IMG/VR virus record: IMGVR_UViG_3300006921_000084
Coordinates: 1 to 30,276 of that record
Strand: one strand, 5' to 3'
Origin: a virus
Length of the DNA stretch: 30,276 nt
Under the pieces are notes generated by a model that did no database searches, was not told the origin of the DNA, and saw nothing but the letters and a program-made list of their open reading frames with translations. Shown piece by piece: positions 6,560 through 14,900 of this stretch (position 1 is its first letter; every line of letters begins with the position of its first letter). The position numbers were made by a program, and so were the translations under genes.

Positions 6560-7181
6560 TTCAATAGTGAGTAACTTCAATGAATATACATATCACATAT
6601 TAGGTTGCGGTGCTATAGGTAGTGCCGCAGCTACTCAAATTGTTAGAATGGGTGGCAATAACTTATACTTATATGATATGGATAGAGTAAGTGAAGAAAA
6701 TCTTGGTGTGTCACAATTTAGGATTTCTGATTTAGAACAATCTAAAACTAAAGCCTTAAGAACAATATGCCAGACAATAAATGCAGATATAACCATTGGA
6801 TGCGTAGATGGTTTATTTGAGCATTACATACCACACGGTAATGACATTATAATCTTAGGTTTTGATTCTATGGAGTCAAGACTTGATGCAGTCAAGAATA
6901 TAATGAAGCAACAGAAACCATTGTATCTTATAGATGGTAGAATGGGTGCAGAACATTATCAACAGTATGTGTTTACTAATCCAACTTTATCACAATACCT
7001 AAAAACATGGTATTCAGATGAAGAAGGCAGTAGTGAACCATGTAATGCAAAAGCAACATCATATTGTAGTAATATGAGTGGTAGTTTTATAGCAAATTCC
7101 ATTAGGAAATTGATTACAGAACAACCATACAACAAGGAATTGTCGTTTCATTTTCCTACAATGATGTTAGAGACTAAGTAA
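6540..7181 (+). CDS. ThiF/E1-like Ubl-activating enzyme (213 aa)
   Basis: A Rossmann-type adenylation domain: ATP loop GCGAIG (22-27), Asp46 and Asp48 (YDMDRV), Asn54 and Arg61 (ENLGVSQFR) with Lys69/Lys71, and Asp109/Arg114 (GFDSMESR). Conserved PCNAKATSY (Cys168) and Cys176 lie near the end and are candidates for a thioester or zinc role. E1/ThiF/MoeB enzymes adenylate the C-terminal Gly of a beta-grasp partner, here presumably the GG-ended Ubl. It is short compared with eukaryotic E1 but normal for minimal ThiF proteins. I chose the ATG at 6540 because GGAGGA lies 7 nt upstream; the ATG at 6525 sits on that ribosome site. It is the last gene of the cassette, followed by a hairpin. Confidence 0.85.
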   Translation: MLEQRYSSIVSNFNEYTYHILGCGAIGSAAATQIVRMGGNNLYLYDMDRVSEENLGVSQFRISDLEQSKTKALRTICQTINADITIGCVDGLFEHYIPHGNDIIILGFDSMESRLDAVKNIMKQQKPLYLIDGRMGAEHYQQYVFTNPTLSQYLKTWYSDEEGSSEPCNAKATSYCSNMSGSFIANSIRKLITEQPYNKELSFHFPTMMLETK

Positions 7182-7192
7182 TTAGGTCTTGA

Positions 7193-7230
7193 TTTAAAGC
7201 CCGTTAGTAGTTATATTAATGGGCTTTAAA
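7193..7230 (+). terminator. Hairpin closing the ubiquitin-like cassette
   Basis: Arms 7193-7206 and 7217-7230 pair over 14 bp (one G-U wobble) with a 10-nt loop. The T-run is weak, but the A/T-rich outer arm (CTTTAAA) serves both strands. It lies 11 nt after the E1 stop. Confidence 0.7.
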
Positions 7231-7262
7231 ATTAAATATTAACTTAAATTGGAGAAATTAAA

Positions 7263-7886
7263 ATGGGATTCGATGTATCAAAATATACATTCGTCAAAGA
7301 TCGTTTAGTAGAATATAGAAACACTTATGAGGGATGTTCAATAAAAACTGAATTAATATCAGTAAATAGTATAGTAGATTCAAAAACAGGTGATATGTGT
7401 AACGAGTATGTAATACAAGCTACAATAACACCAAATCCATTACAAGAACCAGAGATTTGTTTTACTGGATTAGCAGCAGAACGAGACAATGGAACTTTTA
7501 TTAACAAAACTTCAGCAATGGAAAATTGTGAAACATCAGCAGTAGGTCGTGCATTAGCATTTGCAGGATTTGGTGGTGATATGGCGTTTGCAAGTGCAGA
7601 AGAAGTAGTTAATGCACAATTAAATCAAAAAACATCAGCAGTAACAGTTGATTTGTTAGATGTTTTAGATGGAATGTTTAATATTGCTAAACAACATATG
7701 CCAGAAGATCATATAAGCACACATATTGAAAGACGTGGTGCAGATTATTATGATACTAAAGTAAAATGGAAAAAAGCAATGGCTCATTTTATGGGTGTAA
7801 TTAAACAAGAGCAATTGATTATTCAAAATGCAAAAGCTCAAAAAACAAAAAGTAAACCTAAAACCGTTAAAAAGGAGAGTAAATAA
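7263..7886 (+). CDS. Putative single-strand DNA annealing protein (Erf/Sak3/Rad52-like) (207 aa)
   Basis: Residues 87-114 carry the signature ENCETSAVGRALAFAGFG followed by ASAEEV. This matches the E-TSA-GRAL-G...SAEE motif of phage recombination mediators of the Erf/Sak3/Rad52-type annealing group. These coat single-stranded DNA and promote strand annealing in phage recombination and repair. The C-terminus is a Lys-rich tail (KAQKTKSKPKTVKKESK) suited to DNA contact. SSB starts directly at its stop (TAATG), which supports a recombination role. Shine-Dalgarno GGAG, 8 nt before the ATG. The precise subfamily is unsure. Confidence 0.6.
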   Translation: MGFDVSKYTFVKDRLVEYRNTYEGCSIKTELISVNSIVDSKTGDMCNEYVIQATITPNPLQEPEICFTGLAAERDNGTFINKTSAMENCETSAVGRALAFAGFGGDMAFASAEEVVNAQLNQKTSAVTVDLLDVLDGMFNIAKQHMPEDHISTHIERRGADYYDTKVKWKKAMAHFMGVIKQEQLIIQNAKAQKTKSKPKTVKKESK

Positions 7887-8398
7887 TGGCGATTACAGGA
7901 ACTAAAGTTGCTAACTCAAGCAATGGTAATAAAAATTATTTCATTAATAAATGTAAAATTAGTGAAGTAACTCAACAAGACTCACAATACAATGATACTA
8001 CTTTAAAAGTTACATTGACTGATGAAAGAAATGGCTATAGCTATACATGTTTTATCAATCAAAACTTTGAAAAAGATGTAAATGGTATTGTAACAGATCT
8101 TAAATTTCCAGATGATGTAAATACATTGTATTTAGCAGCTGGTAAAGATCTAAATGTATCTGATGTAGGTGAAATTAATGTAGATGCTTTAACTGATGCA
8201 CAAGTTGCATGTTTAAGTTATGAATCTACAGGTAAATACAAAAGAGCAATCTGGAGTACTATGTCAAGTTGGGATAATGTTGAAGACTTAGAATCTAAGT
8301 TTAAAGCACAAGTAGAAAAAGGTTATCCTAAAAACTACAAAAAAGATACTGTACAAGTTGGCGGTCAATCAGTAGCTGTTGAAGACTTACCGTTTTAG
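7886..8398 (+). CDS. Single-stranded DNA-binding protein (170 aa)
   Basis: A beta-rich N-terminal domain (about 1-130) consistent with an OB fold, and an acidic C-terminal tail ending VEDLPF. That ending is typical of SSB proteins, whose acidic tip with terminal Pro-Phe recruits partner enzymes. It binds ssDNA at the replication fork. It shares a base with the upstream annealase (TAATG) and its stop overlaps the next GTG start (TAGTG). Phage SSBs diverge strongly, so the fold call rests mainly on the tail and the neighbours. Confidence 0.75.
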   Translation: MAITGTKVANSSNGNKNYFINKCKISEVTQQDSQYNDTTLKVTLTDERNGYSYTCFINQNFEKDVNGIVTDLKFPDDVNTLYLAAGKDLNVSDVGEINVDALTDAQVACLSYESTGKYKRAIWSTMSSWDNVEDLESKFKAQVEKGYPKNYKKDTVQVGGQSVAVEDLPF

Positions 8399-8661
8399 TG
8401 ACAGCTAAAAAAATAGTTCTTCGTTGGATAGAAAATCAAATGAAGAATAGATCTAAAGTCTTCTATAGTTACGATTTTGAAACACAAATAAATAATTATG
8501 GAAGACTTGCTCATCAGAAAGTACATACGCCAAGTACATATTCTAGAGCATTTAGAACAATCCGTTCAAGTGATGATTTAGCTAGAATGGGAATTAAACT
8601 AATAGAAATTAAAGACGTGAAAGGGAAAGCAAAGGGATGGAAAATAGAGAAGCTATCGTAG
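8398..8661 (+). CDS. Small winged-helix-like protein (87 aa), GTG start
   Basis: A basic 87-aa protein. Residues 40-85 (HTPSTYSRAFRTIRSSDDL, then an Ile/Lys wing ending KGWKIEKL) look like a recognition helix followed by a beta wing, suggesting a DNA-binding winged helix. The GTG start overlaps the SSB stop (TAGTG) and has no Shine-Dalgarno, so translation probably depends on ribosomes finishing SSB. It overlaps the primase-helicase gene by 25 nt. A helicase-loading or origin-binding role is possible from the position, but that is inference. Confidence 0.65.
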   Translation: MTAKKIVLRWIENQMKNRSKVFYSYDFETQINNYGRLAHQKVHTPSTYSRAFRTIRSSDDLARMGIKLIEIKDVKGKAKGWKIEKLS

Positions 8662-10442
8662 AAATAGTAGAAGGTTCTATCAATAACAGAAATGTTACTG
8701 GTAATATAAATATCTACAATGACATAGTAGAAAAGAATGCATTTAAGAAAGAAATGTATCGTTCTTATTACCATTTTGATGAATCGTTTACTAAACACGT
8801 AGATAAGGAAGGATCTGTAAAAGGATTTAACGGATTAGTTTATTTAAATTACATACATTTAGACATTGATAAAGGTGATATAGACGACAAATCATTTAAT
8901 CCTTATGTTATGAATTGTTTATCTGAAGTATTAGATAAGGGAGTTATGGCAGAAGATATTAATATATGGTTTAGTGGTAGTGGTTATCATATCAAAATAA
9001 AGAATGTATTTGGTTTACAACCAAGTAAAGAATTACATACAAAATTAAAATTTACATTAGAAAAACATTTTAGTTTTGGTGATTCTATATATGATAAGAC
9101 AAGAATAATACGTAGTGAATGGGCTTTGAATACCAAAACAGGTTTATACAAAGTCTTTATTCCTATAAATTTATTACAAGATTATTCATATAATGATATT
9201 AAAAAGTTTGCTAATAGTAAAACAGCATACACTAAATGGTCAAAGAAATATCCAGGTTTTTATGATAATATGTTTAAATCTGAAGATATACAATTTGATC
9301 CATACTTACAATCAATGGTAGTTGCATCACCAACAATAGCTGCTGTCACTAATGGTGATAGTAGAAAAGGTGATGTATCTAATGTAGTATCGTGTATGCA
9401 ACACATATTTAATGAAGGACCAATAAAAGGTTCTCGTAATATGAAATTAATGCGTATGGCAAGCTCGTACAAACGTTCTGGTGTTCCATATTTAGTAGCT
9501 TTAAATGGCTTACTAACATGGAGTGACGGAACATTACCAGAAAATGAAGTCATAAGATCTGTTAACAATACATATGAAGGAAATTATGTGTATAGTTGTA
9601 AAGATCATATTATGGCTGAATACTGTGACCCTAAATGTATTTACTTTAAAAATAAAGACTATGTATTAGAAATTAATAGTATTGATGCATTAGAAAAGAA
9701 TCTTCGAGAATATATAAGTGAAGATCTTACTAAACGTTCAATAGATGTAGGTGCTTTGTTTAATACATATAAATATACTTTTAAACCAGGTGAACTAATT
9801 GTGTTCTCTGGTGATACAGGTATGGGTAAATCAGCATTTGTACAATATTTAGTAACAAAGGCATTGAAAGACGTATTGTATTTATCATTGGAAATGAAAG
9901 AAGAATTAACTTTCAGACGCTTTGGTCAAATGGCTATAGGTAAAAGTCAAGAATGGATTAACAATGAATATAAAACTAATCCAGACTTTACACTTAAAGA
10001 CAAATTAGGACATGTTAAACTAATGACTATAGCACCAAGAATAGATTCAGTAAAGAAAATCGTTGCAGAATATCAACCAAATGTATTAGTAGTAGATACT
10101 GCTGATGAAGTACAAGTAGACTTTAACAGAGGTGAAATAGAAAAACAAAATATTGTTATTGATGGGCTTAAACAAATAGCACAGAAAAACAATATAATCA
10201 TTATAGCTATATCACACTTAAATAAAGCTAGTGCAGCTAGTAATGTAGTTGCATTACATTCATTAAAAGGTTCATCTAATCTAGTACAGAAAGCTGACAA
10301 AGTGTTAGTCATCAAAGGTGAAAGATCAGAAAAAGTAAGACAAGTCGTGTCTGAGAAATCAAGAGACGAAGATAGGTTTGAAATGACTGTATTCTTTAAC
10401 ACAGATGACTTTACTTTTAAGCAATTAAATGAAACGAGTTAA
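8637..10442 (+). CDS. Primase-helicase: archaeo-eukaryotic-type PrimPol domain fused to DnaB-type helicase (601 aa)
   Basis: The N-terminal domain has AEP primase motifs: HLDID (Asp76, Asp78), SGSGYH (113-118), and a third motif around RIIRSEWALNTKTG (157-169). A Cys cluster (321, 330, 334) follows a helical linker. The C-terminal RecA domain has Walker A GDTGMGKS (392-399), LSLEM (418-422, DnaB motif 1a), Walker B VLVVD (483-487) and AISHLNK (524-530). It would unwind duplex DNA 5'-3' and lay down primers at the fork, the role of T7 gp4 but with an unrelated primase domain. The start overlaps the winged-helix gene, with AAAGGG nearby. No DNA polymerase is seen in the window. Confidence 0.85.
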   Translation: MENREAIVEIVEGSINNRNVTGNINIYNDIVEKNAFKKEMYRSYYHFDESFTKHVDKEGSVKGFNGLVYLNYIHLDIDKGDIDDKSFNPYVMNCLSEVLDKGVMAEDINIWFSGSGYHIKIKNVFGLQPSKELHTKLKFTLEKHFSFGDSIYDKTRIIRSEWALNTKTGLYKVFIPINLLQDYSYNDIKKFANSKTAYTKWSKKYPGFYDNMFKSEDIQFDPYLQSMVVASPTIAAVTNGDSRKGDVSNVVSCMQHIFNEGPIKGSRNMKLMRMASSYKRSGVPYLVALNGLLTWSDGTLPENEVIRSVNNTYEGNYVYSCKDHIMAEYCDPKCIYFKNKDYVLEINSIDALEKNLREYISEDLTKRSIDVGALFNTYKYTFKPGELIVFSGDTGMGKSAFVQYLVTKALKDVLYLSLEMKEELTFRRFGQMAIGKSQEWINNEYKTNPDFTLKDKLGHVKLMTIAPRIDSVKKIVAEYQPNVLVVDTADEVQVDFNRGEIEKQNIVIDGLKQIAQKNNIIIIAISHLNKASAASNVVALHSLKGSSNLVQKADKVLVIKGERSEKVRQVVSEKSRDEDRFEMTVFFNTDDFTFKQLNETS

Positions 10443-10444
10443 AT

Positions 10445-10669
10445 GTGTTTAAATTAATAAACAGTAATAATGAAAGTACTAAAACAATGCAATTAGGATT
10501 TAAGTTATGGATATTTCAATTTCTAATTACTTACAGTCAATTTGCAGGACATAGTTTTGGTATGTCATTTATCTTATTTAATATAAAGTTAGCATTCCAA
10601 TTTGGAACAGTTAATATGAATATGCTTAAAAACAATACATCAAGCATAGGTAAGGCATATGACGCATAG
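10445..10669 (+). CDS. Hypothetical hydrophobic protein (74 aa), GTG start
   Basis: An unrecognised 74-aa protein rich in Phe, Leu and Ile (LGFKLWIFQFLITYSQFAG and onward). It could hold one or two short membrane segments, or it may be a compact beta protein. It starts with GTG 3 nt after the helicase stop without a good Shine-Dalgarno, so it is probably translated by reinitiation. It overlaps the nuclease gene by 11 nt. Position alone ties it to replication. Confidence 0.55.
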   Translation: MFKLINSNNESTKTMQLGFKLWIFQFLITYSQFAGHSFGMSFILFNIKLAFQFGTVNMNMLKNNTSSIGKAYDA

Positions 10670-10997
10670 AAATAAAATACGTGGTAACAATCTTGAAAGA
10701 GAATGTGTTAACATTGCTAAAGAGGAAGGGCTCTCTGCTGAGAGGGCCTATGCCTCCAATGGTAAAGCATTAGGTAAGTCTGAACAAGTTGATTGTTTAG
10801 TAGAAGGATATGCAGTCCAAGCTAAAATGAAAAAGAAGATTGCACAATGGTTATATCCTAAGCATCATGCAGATGATGTAGACTTAGTAGTTACACGTAT
10901 GGATCGCAAAGAAGCGTTAGCAGTAATACCATATACAGAATGGATAAGATTAATTAAAATAGAAAAGGAAATGAAAGATGGTAAACGTAAACCTTAA
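10659..10997 (+). CDS. Putative PD-(D/E)xK nuclease, Holliday-junction-resolvase-like (112 aa)
   Basis: A small nuclease-like protein. RGNNLERECVNIAKEEG supplies the first-helix Glu (13/15), SEQVDCLVEG the acidic residue (Asp45), and VQAKMKKK the QxK form of the third motif (Gln54, Lys56). This order and length match archaeal-type Hjc resolvases and related phage endonucleases that cut branched DNA in recombination and before packaging. An 'ASNGKALGKSEQVD' stretch before Asp45 fits the family's R-x-SG region. It lies beside replication genes and overlaps the next gene by 20 nt. Confidence 0.65.
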   Translation: MTHRNKIRGNNLERECVNIAKEEGLSAERAYASNGKALGKSEQVDCLVEGYAVQAKMKKKIAQWLYPKHHADDVDLVVTRMDRKEALAVIPYTEWIRLIKIEKEMKDGKRKP

Positions 10998-11187
10998 TTC
11001 AAAAGAAGTAGAATTGTTAGTCTCTATATCAAAGAAAATTATAATTGCACTTGATGAAAGAGATGAAGTAAGAAGAGAAAAAGATAAAGATTATGAATTA
11101 GATAACATGACATCTGATGCAAATCATGATAAAAATATAAATCAAGTAATAAGAAAATCAGAAGATGAAGGAGATAGTTTTGGCTAA
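10978..11187 (+). CDS. Charged helical hypothetical protein (69 aa)
   Basis: Residues 8-45 are likely helical (KEVELLVSISKKIIIALDERDEV) with alternating charge; the tail is acidic and disordered. Shine-Dalgarno AAAGG lies upstream inside the nuclease gene, and the ATG overlaps that gene. The family is unknown. A short coiled coil is possible. Confidence 0.6.
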   Translation: MVNVNLNSKEVELLVSISKKIIIALDERDEVRREKDKDYELDNMTSDANHDKNINQVIRKSEDEGDSFG

Positions 11188-11341
11188 GAAAAAAGAAGAT
11201 AATTATTTAGATTTCTATAATCCAGCAGAATTAATGATTGTTAAAGCAGCGTTATTAAATTACAGAAAAGCACCTTTTGTTGGTGAAACAGAAAAAGAAA
11301 TGATTGAAGAAATACTTAAAAGAATTAATCAAGATAATTAA
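11180..11341 (+). CDS. Small hypothetical protein (53 aa), TTG start
   Basis: A 53-aa product, MAKKKEDNYLDFYNPAELMI and onward, starting with TTG at 11180. GAAGGAG lies 7 nt upstream and the start overlaps the previous stop by 8 nt, which decides the unusual start codon. The next in-frame ATG (11234) has no site and would remove the conserved-looking Asp/Tyr-rich opening. The body is two charged helices. No function recognised. Confidence 0.65.
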   Translation: MAKKKEDNYLDFYNPAELMIVKAALLNYRKAPFVGETEKEMIEEILKRINQDN

Positions 11342-11344
11342 AAA

Positions 11345-11466
11345 TTGTCCCCCCTATATTAACACGCTTTGAAGGAAGCGAGTGGTGAAAATCCACCTCA
11401 GACCCTTTAGAGCAAATACACTTGGTTGGCACTGATGTATATAATATATTAACTAAGGGGGGATAA
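11345..11466 (+). promoter_or_regulatory. Structured leader resembling a cobalamin-riboswitch core
   Basis: An 11-bp outer stem (11345-11355, containing CCCCCC, with 11456-11466, containing GGGGGG) closes a 100-nt RNA. Inside, a hairpin CGCTT/AAGCG (11365-11369/11376-11380) leads into GGAA-6 nt-GGTGAAAATCC-8 nt-CCC. The cobalamin (B12) riboswitch core has the same words and the same 8-nt spacing (GGGAA, GGTGnAAATCC, CCC), and an ACTG follows at 11431 after an extra loop (ATACA/TGTAT, 11416-11420/11436-11440). The outer stem ends 4 nt before the Shine-Dalgarno of the next gene, so it could gate translation. The usual GCnACTGT directly after CCC is displaced, so another T-loop RNA is possible. 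Confidence 0.45.
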
Positions 11467-11478
11467 TAAAGGAGAAAT

Positions 11479-11631
11479 ATGAAGCAACCAAAAGTAGATA
11501 CAACGTGGGATGTAAATGTTGAAGGTAAATTGAATCGTAATAATATTATTTTTCATACTAATAAATATCAACGACTTGTGTCAAAACTTAAAGAATATAA
11601 TAATTTTGTAAAAAAAGTAAAGGAGCTTTAA
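11479..11631 (+). CDS. Small basic protein (50 aa) downstream of the structured leader
   Basis: MKQPKVDTTWDVNVEGKLNR and onward: a 50-aa basic, soluble protein with a C-terminal helix. AAAGGAG stands 6 nt before the ATG, directly after the 3' arm of the leader stem, so its translation is the most obvious target of that RNA. It shares its stop with the next start (TAATG). No family recognised and no obvious link to B12. Confidence 0.65.
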   Translation: MKQPKVDTTWDVNVEGKLNRNNIIFHTNKYQRLVSKLKEYNNFVKKVKEL

Positions 11632-11780
11632 TGGAATGCACAATTTGTACTAATGGAGTACCAGCATCGGAACCAATAGAAACAGGTGATCCAGGATGTT
11701 ACATTGCTTTATGCACTGGATGTAAAGATTGGGGTGAATTTGAGAACGAAGAAGAGATTAAAGAAGAAAATGATTTATAG
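11631..11780 (+). CDS. Small zinc-ribbon-like protein (49 aa)
   Basis: MECTICTNGVPASEPIETGD and onward. It has CxxC at 3-6, Cys23, then CxxC at 28-31, a layout expected to bind one zinc ion, followed by an acidic tail (ENEEEIKEENDL). Zinc ribbons of this size usually bind nucleic acid or a protein partner; the acidic tail favours a protein partner. GGAG precedes the start and the gene is coupled to the 50-aa gene. It is the last gene of the rightward arm. Confidence 0.7.
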   Translation: MECTICTNGVPASEPIETGDPGCYIALCTGCKDWGEFENEEEIKEENDL

Positions 11781-11792
11781 GCAACCTACCGA

Positions 11793-11828
11793 CTGGGTTA
11801 TGAGATATTTTTATGTTTTGTAACCCAG
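11793..11828. terminator. Stem-loop in the convergent region between the two arms
   Basis: CTGGGTTA (11793-11800) pairs perfectly with TAACCCAG (11821-11828) around a T-rich loop, 12 nt after the last rightward gene. GGCAA (11780-11784) and TTGCC (11830-11834) can extend the base. An A8/T5 run at 11860-11872 lies between this stem and the end of the giant gene and could supply T-tracts on either strand. The position between convergent operons supports a terminator. The rest of 11781-11917 shows nothing else clear. Confidence 0.5.
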
Positions 11829-11917
11829 ATTGCCCTCAAAATGGTACCTAGACGGTTGTAAAAAAAATTTTTCGTATATAAGTAACCCTAAAAACAACGG
11901 CTAACGTGTAGGCACCA

Positions 11918-14900
11918 TTATGGAGCTTCTTCAACAATTTCTTCATTTTCTTCCTTATCAGGCCTATTTCCTAGCCTTCCTACAGCATGAACAGGAATAC
12001 CAAACATCCATTCCATTGCCATTTCAGGAGTTTCTGCTGTTCTTAAGAAATCTCTTCCCACCCTACCAAAAGGTAATGCAGTAGCTGCAGTGTATTTAGC
12101 AAAAGCTTCCCAGTCGTTGTTAATTATACTAGTTGTTGGTCCTAATACAAATCTTGCAGCAGGAGGAGTTACAATAGCTAATGGAGATAACAAAGGATGT
12201 CCATATTGATTATAGAAAGCTCTTTCTCTTTCTTGCTCATCTCCATACATTAAATGTGAGAAATCTACCATCCAATTCATAGGTGGTGATAAAGCATATT
12301 CAAATATACTTGCTGCAAACACACTACCTAAAGCTGCAGTCATTAAATCAGCACTTAATTGTCTTTCAAATTTTTTGTTAGCATCAAAGTCTCCATATCC
12401 TTCTGTAAGCATACGATCACTTATTATGTTTGCTCTTCTTCTAATACTATTCCAACTATAAGGATGGAAACGTGTCATAACTCTACCAAACGCAGTATTA
12501 GCAAAGTTAGGTCTATTTGTAGCGTGATATATAAACTGTGAAGATTCAATACCTTTTTGTGCATATTCTAACAAAAATTGTTCAGTAACTTCTACTTGAC
12601 CTCTACTATCAGTAAACAATTCTCTAGCTTTAATGTAGTGTGCAATAGCTGATTTTAAACGTAAATGTCTTTCTGTAGTTCTCATAAAATAAGAACCCAT
12701 ATCTAAAGCTACTTTATTTATACCAAACTTTTTAGAAGCTTCACTAATAGTTAATTCTTGTTCAACAGTTTGTTTTCTTTTTTCAATATTTTCTTTATTT
12801 AAAGACTTATCTTTAGTATATACTGGCAACTTTTTAAATGCTTCAGCAATTCTAGGTCCAGCAACATTTACAAATGACTGCCAATCAGTTTCTCCAGCAG
12901 GTTTCATCATAGCTAATTCTCTTACAATATTAGATTCTAAGAAACCAAAACTTTCTACATATGTATGAACGTCATCTATAGTTCTAATAGGATCTTTTAT
13001 GTATTGTCGAGTTGAAGGATCATAAGCATTTATTGTTTTACCTTTAAATACAGTGTTAACTAAATAATTTTCGTCAAATGATTTAAGATAAAAATCAAAT
13101 CCTACATCAGTAATTAAATTTGTAGTACCACCATACATATTAGCTACAGCTGATTTAGGGTGAGCAAGTAAAGCCATCATTTCAAACTTACCCTCCATAT
13201 CTGAAAACCAATTCATTTTATCTACCATAGCTCTGTGTCTTGCAGTAGGGTCTTTAGGTAAACTTTTAAATATTTGTATTCTACCATCAGTTAAATGACC
13301 TAATGCTTTATTAACTCTTTGTTCTGCACGAACCATTACATTACCAACTGTTTCATCACTATAAAATCCTCTAAATGATTTTCTAATATTTGTAATGTCT
13401 ATATTGTCTTTGTTTATTTCTTTGGTATTATTTTTAAATATAAAATCATTTCTATAATCTACAGTTCTTTTTCTAATTGCTCCTATAGTACTTGATCTTT
13501 TATCAAATTTAACACCTTTACCAGATTTTAATACTACCATATTTTCAGCATAGTCAATTAAATCTATATTATTTCTTTGTATAACCTTACCATCTACATT
13601 TACAAATTCACCATATAACTCTCTAAGCATAGCTTTTCTTTTACTTTTAACAGTATCTTCATATTTTTTCGTTAAATTAATTCTAGCTGTTTTTTTATCT
13701 GCTTGAGAAGCTTTACTTTTGTTAATTTTTTCTATATTATTACCATAAGCATCTTTTATGTTTTTAAAACGATACTTAGCATACAATTCTTTTTGCATGT
13801 TATTAATTTCACTTTCAGAAGGTCTAGTATATTGTCTTAAATCATTTATTAATTTTGCATCTACTGCATCGTACATAGGATTTTCTTTTAAAAAATGTAA
13901 ACTATATCCAGATTCAGCATATTTAACTAATATATCCATATCTTTAGCATTTACACCATTAAGTTCTAAACTTCTAGTACTAGGCATGTTCATATAACCC
14001 TTAGTTAAATCTATAATTTTATGCAACCATCTTCTTCCTACATCAGGATCAATTCTTTTATTACCAGGTAAAGTATTATACTTAAAATGGCTTATATGTA
14101 GTCTAGACATAAGAGCAGCACGTTGTGTAGTCACACCCAACGCACTAGTTCTTAAATATCTTTTATAAGCTTCCATAGATGTATCATACCCTTCAATAGG
14201 TACTGAAGCTCTTTTTCTTATTGTAGAAAATTTACCTACACCAGGTGCTTCTATAGAACCTCTTCTAGTTGATATCATGTTAATTCTATCATAAGATACT
14301 TGATCGTAAAACTCATTATTATATTGCTCTGGATTGTTTACCAGTTTATTTACCATATTTTTATACAAACGTTCTGCAACTTCTGGTAATGTTATAAATT
14401 TTTGTTCTAAAGCTCTATGTAGTTCCAAGTTTTCAGTAAGTAATTCACCTTCTTTTAATCCAAGTTTTGTATCATACCTACCTACTACTTCACCTCTTTT
14501 AAATGCCTCTATATCAATATCTTTAAACTCATAATAGTATTCTTTAGTTACAGTGTTTTGTAACTTACCAAAATAACGTAAAGTTTCTCTAGGTATGTGT
14601 TCGTTTTGTATAAACTTAATATGTGCTTTAGTATTAGGGTGATGTAAAGGATGATATGTGTTACTAAATCTTTCACCATCTACTTCTTCTGTTCCAATAA
14701 AACCAAGTCTCTGATCTCTTACTTTATTTAAATTAGTTTCTTTTATAAAACTTTGCAACTCTTGGTATTTAGTCATTTTAGGATTTGTTTCAGATATTGT
14801 TTTTTGTAATTTAGAATAATCTAATCCAACACTTCCATCTTTCAATACAGTACCATACTTTTCAATAGCTATATCACGTATATCTAATTGAAACTCTGCC

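Noticed and set aside
10729-10752. GC-rich hairpin (GGCTCTCT with AGAGGGCC) as a terminator or operator
   Set aside because: It lies inside the resolvase-like coding sequence, in frame with conserved residues, and has no T-run.
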